A stretch of 11,075 nt of DNA from Planctomycetota bacterium (GTDB lineage: Bacteria > Planctomycetota > Planctomycetia > Pirellulales > Pirellulaceae): the NCBI GenBank assembly GCA_023417165.1, contig JAEZGD010000233.1, positions 1 through 11,075 on the forward strand, read 5' to 3'. Both the position numbers and the translations under genes were made by a program. Positions within the stretch are counted from its first letter, which is position 1, and each line of letters starts with the position of its first letter. Below are positions 1 through 5,460 of the stretch, one piece after another. The notes below the pieces were generated by a model that worked only from the letters and a program-made list of their open reading frames with translations, searched no databases and was not told where the DNA came from.

Positions 1-30
1 CTGGCTGGGGGGGCATCGCAGGGGCGGGAA

Positions 31-1851
31 ATGCGACTACTCTTATCGGGCGGCGGATTCAGGGCCACGCTTTTTCATTTAGGCGTTGTTCGCTATTTAA
101 GGGAACGCGGATTACTCGCAAAGATCAGCGAGGTTTACTCCGTTTCTGGGGGAAGCATTCTTGCCGCCCATTTATTGCTTAGATGGCAGGATTGCACAGG
201 TAATGATGAGGCGAGATTCAGTGAGGCGGCAATCGAACTTGTAGGGTTTGCTCAGACGGATCTGAGGGGTAAGTTGCTTCGTAAGTGGCTTTTCTATCGG
301 CTCTTGTCCGCCGCATTCTTATTGCTGCCACTATCGATTCTGTTGATTATTGATCTGGCAATGCTGTGGAGACTGTTGCTCTCAGTTGCCTTGATGGCTG
401 TAGGAGTTGTACTGATTCGTCGAGGGAAGTCTAAGTGGTCAAGGGTTGAAATTCTGCAAGGTTATTACAACAGGCTGTTCAATAATGCCACCTTGCAGGA
501 CATATCGCCCAATGGTCGACCTAAGCTGAAAATCTTGGCGACTAATTTCACAACTGGGAAAATAGCGTATTTCGATTCCGATGGAGTGTGTCCTGATACT
601 TCCAAGCTGCAGCATATTCATCAAGACCAACTCAATCTTGCATTAGCGGTGACGGCGTCATCCGCATTTCCACCTCTTTGCACGCCGGTGAAGATTGATC
701 GGGCATTGTTGCATGCAGGCGGCTTGGATTTGTCGCTATCGCAATACTTAACTGATGGTGGAGTTTATGACAATCTTGGCATAGTAGCCTCACAGGCTTT
801 GACATTGCACAAGGACGATCAATTAGTGGTATGCAATGCTGAGCGAAAGTTTGATGCGGACATCGAACAATCCTATCGCCTGCTGATGGCGAGGGCGACT
901 CGCGCCAGCGATATCATGATGGAAAGGCTGAGTTCGGCACAGCTGAAGGAGATTGAAAGCGCCGGGCACTATGTTGTAGATCTGCGTAAGGACGCGGACA
1001 AAGGCAATGCGTTCTTGTCGCCGGTTATACAGCGAGGGATTCGAAATATACGGACCGATCTCGATCGGTTCTCCGGTCTTGAAGTTCAATTGCTGGTATT
1101 TCGAGGGTACTGTGCTGCAAGAGCTGCCATTGAGGGAAACGATGGCCCGGTAGCAAATATCAAGATAAGCGAAAAGGGGATTCCGATTGCAGCAACCGAG
1201 TCGTGCTGGCTACCTATTCGACCTGACAACCGCGAATTGAACGCAGGGAATCCAATTGAGCAACTGAAGCGGAGTTCACTAACGAAATGGGGCGTGTGGC
1301 GCTCGTACGACGTATTCTCTTGGCTGAATGTACTGCTACTGCTTTGTCTACTCGGATTGTCATTTCCCGTGCAGTTCGCCTTGCGCTCGTATTGGATGGC
1401 AATGCCAGCGTCAATCGATACATTCGGTGACAATGCTGCCGTTGTTCCGCTCTCTAGCAATGTTGGCACTCGAATAACGGATAAGAACAATTGGCTGCTG
1501 ACCCATGCAACGACTTTGAGATCAGCCCCTGACTGCGAACAGATGGCAACAGCCGTCTTTTCATCGAACCAATTCAAGGATTATACGAATGGCCGGCCTT
1601 CAAAGGAGATGGAAGTGTTGGTTGAGGCAGACCTTGGTATCAGCATAGGTGATTGCCTCGCATTTGTCGCAACAGAGTCGGGTTACATAAGCCAGCTGGA
1701 GGTAAGCGGAAGCGGCAGCCGTACTATCAAAGTCCCTCCAGTTTCTCCGTCAGACAGGTTGATTGTGCTTATTCAACTTTGTGATTCGAAACAGCGCGGG
1801 CTGCTAGAGACGGAAAGTTTTGAAAAGCTAGTTCGTATTAAGGTGAAGTGA
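31..1851 (+). CDS. membrane-anchored patatin-like phospholipase
   Basis: Probable lipid acyl hydrolase of the patatin family (Ser-Asp catalytic dyad), 606 aa. Visible motifs are the oxyanion-hole glycines GGGFRA at residues 7-12, the nucleophile elbow SVSGGS at 37-42 (Ser39; the usual first Gly of GxSxG is Ser37), an ASSAFPP segment at 209-215, and TDGG with Asp242. Between Ser39 and Asp242 lie two strongly hydrophobic segments (about 86-110 and 112-130), and a third lies at about 431-452, followed by a domain of about 150 residues with Cys502, Cys542 and Cys584. If the N-terminus is cytoplasmic, the catalytic parts are cytoplasmic and the C-terminal domain is periplasmic. The ATG is preceded by a purine-rich GGGGCGGGAA. 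The frame is open to the left edge, so a longer N-terminus is possible, but patatins usually begin just before the glycine motif. It is tightly linked to the next gene. The substrate is unknown. Confidence 0.85.
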   Translation: MRLLLSGGGFRATLFHLGVVRYLRERGLLAKISEVYSVSGGSILAAHLLLRWQDCTGNDEARFSEAAIELVGFAQTDLRGKLLRKWLFYRLLSAAFLLLPLSILLIIDLAMLWRLLLSVALMAVGVVLIRRGKSKWSRVEILQGYYNRLFNNATLQDISPNGRPKLKILATNFTTGKIAYFDSDGVCPDTSKLQHIHQDQLNLALAVTASSAFPPLCTPVKIDRALLHAGGLDLSLSQYLTDGGVYDNLGIVASQALTLHKDDQLVVCNAERKFDADIEQSYRLLMARATRASDIMMERLSSAQLKEIESAGHYVVDLRKDADKGNAFLSPVIQRGIRNIRTDLDRFSGLEVQLLVFRGYCAARAAIEGNDGPVANIKISEKGIPIAATESCWLPIRPDNRELNAGNPIEQLKRSSLTKWGVWRSYDVFSWLNVLLLLCLLGLSFPVQFALRSYWMAMPASIDTFGDNAAVVPLSSNVGTRITDKNNWLLTHATTLRSAPDCEQMATAVFSSNQFKDYTNGRPSKEMEVLVEADLGISIGDCLAFVATESGYISQLEVSGSGSRTIKVPPVSPSDRLIVLIQLCDSKQRGLLETESFEKLVRIKVK

Positions 1852-1852
1852 G

Positions 1853-2680
1853 ATGAAGTACCTCGCAGCTCTGGTGATTGCCATCTCATGGAACAGCATT
1901 CTGATTGCACAGGTCGACATCGAGCTAAGAATTGTCAATGTAGATGTTGATGGTAGCGAGACGCCTGCCAGCGGCACTCGGGTGTGGCTCATTCCGAGAA
2001 GTGGTCAATTGAAGTCAGGTTATACCGATCGATCCGGCGCAGTGAATTTCAGGGTCGCGGAGACAAGCTCGCTGGTGATTCGAGTTGGGGACCTGCCAAG
2101 GACACAATCGCTTCACAAAATGTCAGGACGGTTTAGTCAACGCACGTCGATTGTCTATACGGCCGAAAAGGTTGCTTCTGTTCAAGGATCGAGACTGGGG
2201 TTTGACGAATTGATAGATGACCTCTCGGACCTGTATTCTGACGAGTTGCCTAGCGAAGCAGCGACAAGGGTGCTTAAGGAGATTCGCGAACGTTTGATCC
2301 GCGATGCTCAGAAAACGATAGAATCAGCAACACCCGAAGTTCGTGAAGAGATTATTGGAGAGAGAGATAGTGGGCTGAGGTCGCTAGATTTCATGCTGCG
2401 TCGGCCAGGGAAGCTTGGGCTAACATGTGAATACTCGAAACGCGGGGCATTGATTACGGGGATAAGAGCTGGTGGACCTGCGGATCGCGCGGGGCTACGA
2501 GTGGGTACTTATATTGCTGAAGTTGATGGATTTGCAATAGGCAGTGGCGACGGACAAATGGAGTTGCCGCAGACTTTTCGGCATAGTGAGAATGGTTTAG
2601 TAAATTTGCGGGTGGTTAAATACGGCAATACGATGAGTGCTGTTAGGGAAGTTCAGGTTCAACTTGAAATGCCTGACTAG
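1853..2680 (+). CDS. secreted PDZ-domain protein with N-terminal beta-sandwich
   Basis: A 275-aa protein of unknown function. Residues 1-19 form a Sec-type signal peptide ending at SILIA/Q, so it should be periplasmic or surface-located. Residues 21-105 resemble a carboxypeptidase-regulatory-like beta-sandwich (the YTDRSGAVNFRV stretch is typical of that fold). Residues 115-184 are charged and probably helical. Residues 187-273 look like a PDZ domain, with KLGLT as the peptide-binding loop, then GGPADRAGL and the AEVDG strand. No protease domain is present, so it is more likely an adaptor or substrate binder than an HtrA-type enzyme. The start codon lies one base after the patatin stop, and a GGTGAAGTGAG stretch at the end of that gene can serve as ribosome-binding site, so the two are almost certainly co-translated. 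The domain calls are by eye; the PDZ call is the firmer of the two. Confidence 0.8.
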   Translation: MKYLAALVIAISWNSILIAQVDIELRIVNVDVDGSETPASGTRVWLIPRSGQLKSGYTDRSGAVNFRVAETSSLVIRVGDLPRTQSLHKMSGRFSQRTSIVYTAEKVASVQGSRLGFDELIDDLSDLYSDELPSEAATRVLKEIRERLIRDAQKTIESATPEVREEIIGERDSGLRSLDFMLRRPGKLGLTCEYSKRGALITGIRAGGPADRAGLRVGTYIAEVDGFAIGSGDGQMELPQTFRHSENGLVNLRVVKYGNTMSAVREVQVQLEMPD

Positions 2681-2777
2681 ACTCTGGGACAGCGAGGGGG
2701 CATTGTGCTTGATGGGTTAAGTAGGAGCGTCTTCCTTTCGAGCCCGCTGTCTGTTTGTTTGCGAAGGCATCATTTTC

Positions 2778-2815
2778 AAAAAGGCGAGCAGTTACTTCAT
2801 GGCTGCTCGCCTTTT
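2778..2815. terminator. bidirectional intrinsic terminator between convergent genes
   Basis: A perfect 9-bp stem GGCGAGCAG (2783-2791) and CTGCTCGCC (2803-2811) encloses an 11-nt loop. It is preceded by AAAAA (2778-2782) and followed by TTTT (2812-2815), so either strand gives a GC-rich hairpin followed by a U-tract. It sits 97 bp after the PDZ gene and 58 bp from the stop of the convergent M56 gene and would end transcription of both. The remaining bases of the 2681-2873 gap show nothing else I can support. Confidence 0.85.
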
Positions 2816-2873
2816 ATGGTGGATGTCGCGTTCCGTGCCGCCCGGCAGGCGGCACCTACTCGGCGGCATCTGT

Positions 2874-4553
2874 TTATTCGCGACCGGCGCGTTCACGTTC
2901 CGCACGTTCACGCTCGGCGCGAACGCGTTCGCCATGTTCGCGTTCCATGCGTTGGCGATGCTCGGCTTCCATCCGCTGACGGTGCTCGGCTTCCATCCGT
3001 TGGCGGTCGCCTTCGGGATGCGGGCCGCGTCCCTGGCGGAGTTCGTGCACTTCGCGACGCAGTGACTGCACTTCCATTCGCAGTTCGCGAATCATTTGCA
3101 GCATCTCGTGTTCGATGGGACGTGGATCGCGACGAGGTTCGCCATCGCGCGGTCCTGGACGAACGCCCTCACGACGTTCGCCATCGCGCGGGCCGGGGCG
3201 GTCGCCTTCGCGACGCTCGCTATCGCGGGGGCGGTCGCCCTCACGGCGTGCTTCACCTTCACGACGTTCACCTTCGCGACGCGGCTGAGCATCGCGGCGT
3301 GGTTCGCCTTCACGACGTGCTTCACCTTCGCGACGCTCACCATCGCGTGGGCGGTCACCTTCGCGACGAGCTTCGCCTTCGCGACGTGGCTCGCGACCTT
3401 CACGTTCGCGTGCCTCGCGTTCACGGCCTTCACGTTCGCGACCTTCTCGCTCCCGCGCTTCGCGTTCACGACCTTCTCGTTCGCGTGCTTCACGCTCACG
3501 GGCTTCACCTTCGCCTTGGGCGGCGGCGGGTTTTTCATCGTCGGCATAGGCGGCAGGCGGCAGCGCGCTGGCCGCGCACCACAGGCCGACCGGCAGCACG
3601 AGCGCCGCCAAACCCACAGGCCAATACCGCACAGCAGGCGTCTGGGGACGCAGGCCGAGCACGTTGCGAACTCGTTCAAGCAGATTCATAGTTCTCGTAC
3701 CTCCCATCGCAGTAGCCCACACTGATGGCGACGCCGCCAAACGCCGGTGAGCGACAAGTTCTAAAGCTTCGACATACGCGAGCGGCTGGCCGGTCGCCGC
3801 GACCGCCAACTCGTCACAGCATTTCTCGCGTTCCACGCGCAGCACGTGCGACACGTACCAGACCACCGGATGATAGAACAGCAGTGTTTCCACCACGCGC
3901 TGCACCAAATTCACCCACAAGTCGTGACGCCGAATGTGCGCCAGTTCATGCGCGAGCACCGCTTCCAGCGTTTGCGCCGGCATCTCGGTGATCCACGCGG
4001 TCGGAATCAATATCAACGGACGAAATAAGCCAACAACGAGCGCTTCGCGCACTGCTTGCGAAGCACACGCGCGCACGTGACGACCAACTTTTAATTGCTG
4101 TGCCAGGCGAGTAAACATGGGCTGTAATTGTGCGGCGAGTGGTTCAGCCGAAGCGCGCAACCGACGCACGCCGAAGTAACTCACCAGCAATCGCGCGCCG
4201 AGCGCCATCACGCCGGTCAGCCAGGCCAAAACGACAAACGGCTGCGCCAGCGCAAACAACGTTATTGGCGATGCGGTCGTGAGATCGGTATCGTCGGCCA
4301 GTGCAATCGCAGCGTGCGAAAGCGTCGCGCTCTCAATATTTGTGGGCTGCACGAAGTAAGTCGTGGCCAGCGGACAAAGCACGATCAGCAGCAAGGCCGC
4401 CAGCGCCGCGAGGTAACGCGACGACGAGCTGCGACAGAAAGTTAACGTGACGAGCAGGCCCAGGCCAATCGCCGCGCCTTGCCAAACAAAATGCAGCAGC
4501 GTCCAGGCCAGCGATTGCCAGATCGGCTGCGAGAGGAGTTCGATCGCCGCCAC
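2874..4553 (-). CDS. M56-family (BlaR1-like) membrane metalloprotease with Arg/Glu-repeat tail
   Basis: Zinc metalloprotease of the BlaR1/MecR1 class, 559 aa, likely to inactivate the BlaI-type repressor encoded upstream. Hydrophobic segments lie at about 12-37, 47-68, 97-125 and 310-330. The zinc motif is HELAH at 202-206, with the downstream EREKCCDELA at 241-250 supplying the usual acidic ligand, so the catalytic site looks intact. After the fourth membrane segment there is no penicillin-binding sensor domain. The tail (338-559) instead has Arg/Glu-rich repeats (349-478), a probable short coiled coil (480-508), three copies of a QRMEAEHR-like octapeptide (517-540) and a final RE-rich stretch. 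I chose a GTG start: TAAGGAG, which includes the repressor's stop codon, lies 7 nt upstream. The gap to the repressor gene is 11 nt, so the two form one operon. The sensed signal is unknown. The tail may bind polyanions such as nucleic acid or acidic polysaccharide, which is inference only. Confidence 0.88.
   Translation of the reverse strand: MAAIELLSQPIWQSLAWTLLHFVWQGAAIGLGLLVTLTFCRSSSSRYLAALAALLLIVLCPLATTYFVQPTNIESATLSHAAIALADDTDLTTASPITLFALAQPFVVLAWLTGVMALGARLLVSYFGVRRLRASAEPLAAQLQPMFTRLAQQLKVGRHVRACASQAVREALVVGLFRPLILIPTAWITEMPAQTLEAVLAHELAHIRRHDLWVNLVQRVVETLLFYHPVVWYVSHVLRVEREKCCDELAVAATGQPLAYVEALELVAHRRLAASPSVWATAMGGTRTMNLLERVRNVLGLRPQTPAVRYWPVGLAALVLPVGLWCAASALPPAAYADDEKPAAAQGEGEAREREAREREGREREAREREGREREGREREAREREGREPRREGEARREGDRPRDGERREGEARREGEPRRDAQPRREGERREGEARREGDRPRDSERREGDRPGPRDGERREGVRPGPRDGEPRRDPRPIEHEMLQMIRELRMEVQSLRREVHELRQGRGPHPEGDRQRMEAEHRQRMEAEHRQRMEREHGERVRAERERAERERAGRE
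2936..3007 (-). repeat. three tandem 24-nt units in the M56 tail
   Basis: Units at 2936-2959, 2960-2983 and 2984-3007. The second and third differ at two positions and the first differs from the third at five. Each encodes a register of the octapeptide HRQRMEAE in the periplasmic tail of the metalloprotease. Copy number could vary between strains. Confidence 0.8.
3204..3374 (-). repeat. 120-nt spaced direct duplication in the M56 tail
   Basis: Bases 3204-3254 and 3324-3374 align without gaps at a spacing of exactly 120 nt, with about 42 of 51 identical by hand count. They encode EARREGDRPRDGERREG and EARREGDRPRDSERREG (residues 394-410 and 434-450). This suggests an internal duplication of a 40-residue block in the Arg/Glu-rich region. 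Confidence 0.7.
3399..3503 (-). repeat. seven tandem 15-nt units encoding (A/G)RERE
   Basis: Residues 351-385 of the metalloprotease are seven consecutive pentapeptides of the form A-RERE or G-RERE. At DNA level the arginine and glutamate codons vary between copies, so the protein pattern is better kept than the base pattern. This suggests selection on the peptide rather than a very recent expansion. Confidence 0.8.
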
Positions 4554-4560
4554 AAGTACG

Positions 4561-4567
4561 CTCCTTA
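4561..4567 (-). promoter_or_regulatory. ribosome-binding site that fixes the GTG start of the M56 gene
   Basis: On the minus strand the sequence TAAGGAG combines the TAA stop of the repressor with a Shine-Dalgarno core GGAG, 7 nt before the GTG at 4553-4551. This supports the GTG start and suggests coupled translation of the two genes. Confidence 0.75.
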
Positions 4568-4960
4568 GCGTTGTTGATCTTTCTGGTATTGCGTAATCGT
4601 TTTGCGAATCTCTTCCAGTTCCGCCTGATCAGGATTGGCTTCGTCCAAGAGCTGCGCCACCAGCGCGCTGGGCGAACCGGCAAATGCGCGACCGAGCAAG
4701 TCTTGCAACATTTGGCCGAGCGTGCGCTCGCGCTCGACTTCGGCCGTGTACTCAAACGCGCGGCCGACCGGCGTGCGTCGCAGCAGGCTCTTGTCGGTCA
4801 TCACGTTCATCAGGCTCATCACCGAGGTGTACGCGCGCTCGCGGCCATCGCGGTTTAGCTCTTCCATCACCTCGCGCACGGTCAGTGTGCCACGTTCCCA
4901 CAGTAATTTGAGGATCTCAAGTTCTGCAGGCGTTGGTTGTTCGTGTTTGGGTCTGGCCAT
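4565..4960 (-). CDS. blaI: BlaI/MecI-type transcriptional repressor
   Basis: Winged-helix repressor of the BlaI/MecI/CopY family (penicillinase-repressor family), 131 aa, the usual length. Residues 9-70 form the DNA-binding domain: PTPAELEILKLLWERG is the characteristic first helix, ERAYTSVMSLMNVMTDKSLL (41-60) contains the recognition helix, and RAFEYTAEV the wing. Residues 75-128 are the helical dimerisation arm. The ATG is preceded by AGGAG at 8 nt. It is the first gene of an operon with the M56 protease, which by analogy to staphylococcal BlaR1/MecR1 would destroy it on signal. At the position of the Asn-Phe bond cleaved in staphylococcal MecI/BlaI, alignment from memory puts Gln103-Leu104. 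Two dyads in its own promoter suggest autorepression. A role in beta-lactam resistance is not implied, since no beta-lactamase gene is present here. Confidence 0.92.
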   Translation of the reverse strand: MARPKHEQPTPAELEILKLLWERGTLTVREVMEELNRDGRERAYTSVMSLMNVMTDKSLLRRTPVGRAFEYTAEVERERTLGQMLQDLLGRAFAGSPSALVAQLLDEANPDQAELEEIRKTITQYQKDQQR

Positions 4961-4993
4961 CGCCGTGGCTCCTAGTGATTTCCTTCGCCCGGC

Positions 4994-5021
4994 ATTCTAC
5001 GGATTAAACCGTAGAGTGCAA
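4994..5021 (-). promoter_or_regulatory. sigma-70-like promoter of the blaI-M56 operon
   Basis: Reading the minus strand, TTGCAC (5021-5016) and TAGAAT (4999-4994) are separated by 16 nt. The -10 matches consensus at 5 of 6 positions; the -35 is weaker. Transcription would start near 4987, giving a leader of about 27 nt that includes the AGGAG ribosome-binding site. Both elements are overlapped by operator-like dyads. Confidence 0.55.
4996..5015. promoter_or_regulatory. putative BlaI operator 1 (perfect dyad)
   Basis: TCTACGG-ATTAAA-CCGTAGA is a perfect 7-bp inverted repeat with a 6-bp spacer, lying between the -35 and overlapping the -10 of the blaI promoter. BlaI-family operators are dyads with TAC/GTA cores, which this has. 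A bound dimer would block RNA polymerase. Confidence 0.65.
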
Positions 5022-5037
5022 CGGTAAAAACAGTAGA
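5018..5037. promoter_or_regulatory. putative BlaI operator 2 (imperfect dyad)
   Basis: GCAACGG-TAAAAA-CAGTAGA has the same 7-6-7 architecture as operator 1 and matches it at 5 of 7 and 6 of 7 half-site bases. Its centre is 22 bp from that of operator 1, about two helical turns, so two dimers could bind on the same face. It overlaps the -35 element. Confidence 0.5.
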
Positions 5038-5209
5038 TGTGTAACTTTTGCAAAGGAACAGCGATTTACTACCAGACCGCAGATGTTTACGAGTTGTTGT
5101 GTTTTAGTTCTGGTGGGTGGTAAGGTCGGGCGCAGTTGGCAATTTGATTCTGCCCAATAGCCCTAAATTGCCGGGGTTTTCGCCCCTCTTGACAACGCAT
5201 CAATTTCCT

Positions 5210-5238
5210 TTGACATTTGCCGAGGGGGTGGTTATGCT
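5210..5238 (+). promoter_or_regulatory. sigma-70-like promoter of the DUF1501 gene
   Basis: TTGACA (5210-5215), a perfect -35, is followed after 17 bp by TATGCT (5233-5238). The start would be near 5245, giving an untranslated leader of about 215 nt. A second TTGACA occurs at 5189-5194 but has no -10 at the right distance. Confidence 0.6.
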
Positions 5239-5273
5239 AGGCCCCCAGTGTGCCCGAAAATGGAGCTATCGGC

Positions 5274-5360
5274 ATGGTTTTTGAACTTGCCGTGATCCAT
5301 AATCGGGTCCGCTTCCCGCCTCTCGCTCGCCTTGAAAAGTCACGCCTCTTGCCAGTGTAG
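5274..5360 (+). CDS. possible 28-codon leader ORF upstream of the DUF1501 gene
   Basis: An ATG at 5274 opens a 28-codon frame (starts MVFELAVIHNRVRFPPL) ending at TAG 5358-5360. A GGAG lies 8 nt before it (5262-5265), and it begins about 30 nt after the predicted transcription start. Its stop codon overlaps the first bases of the 18-bp palindrome. No similarity is recognised and the peptide lacks a hydrophobic core. It may be chance, since short frames are common, but the ribosome-binding site and position make a regulatory leader peptide conceivable. Confidence 0.2.
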   Translation: MVFELAVIHNRVRFPPLARLEKSRLLPV

Positions 5361-5376
5361 TCGATCGCGATCGACT
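5359..5376. repeat. 18-bp perfect palindrome in the DUF1501 leader
   Basis: AGTCGATCGCGATCGACT is its own reverse complement over all 18 bases with no spacer. It lies 84 bp before the DUF1501 start, within the predicted transcript. A spacer-free palindrome suits a dimeric DNA-binding protein better than an RNA hairpin. Confidence 0.7.
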
Positions 5377-5460
5377 CGCTGACTAACACGCCCCTGGTCG
5401 CGAAGCGTCCCGGCGGCTTGCCTTGCATCCACCGATTCGATCATCACGGAGTGCCCTGCC

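Larger units (their letters stand above)
4961..5460. other. 500-bp divergent intergenic region
   Basis: It separates the minus-strand blaI operon from the plus-strand DUF1501 gene. From left to right it holds the blaI leader, promoter and two dyads (to 5037), a stretch of about 170 bp with no feature I can support (5038-5209), the DUF1501 promoter (5210-5238), and a leader of about 215 nt with a possible short ORF and an 18-bp palindrome. No larger gene is visible on either strand. Confidence 0.7.

Noticed and set aside
31..2680. A CBASS-type or other known anti-phage operon, because patatin-like effectors occur there
   Set aside because: No nucleotidyltransferase, sensor, or other defence gene is adjacent within the window, and the partner is a secreted PDZ protein. 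The region left of base 1 is not visible, so this is not fully excluded.
3204..3503. CRISPR-like array suggested by regular repeats
   Set aside because: The repeats are in-frame coding units of a membrane protease, without spacers of unrelated sequence.
2705..3725. Long open frames on the plus strand and in a second minus-strand frame across this stretch
   Set aside because: They lie opposite or out of frame with the M56 tail. Repeated Arg and Glu codons (CGN, GAR) simply lack stops in several frames, and the products are His/Arg- or Phe/Thr-rich low-complexity proteins with no recognisable domain.
4565..4960. Assignment of the BlaI/M56 pair as a beta-lactam resistance regulator
   Set aside because: No beta-lactamase or PBP gene is present and the protease lacks a penicillin-binding domain; such pairs are widespread in planctomycetes with unknown signals.
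5173..5186. Short GGGG-TTTTCG-CCCC hairpin upstream of the DUF1501 promoter
   Set aside because: Only four base pairs; expected by chance in GC-rich intergenic DNA.
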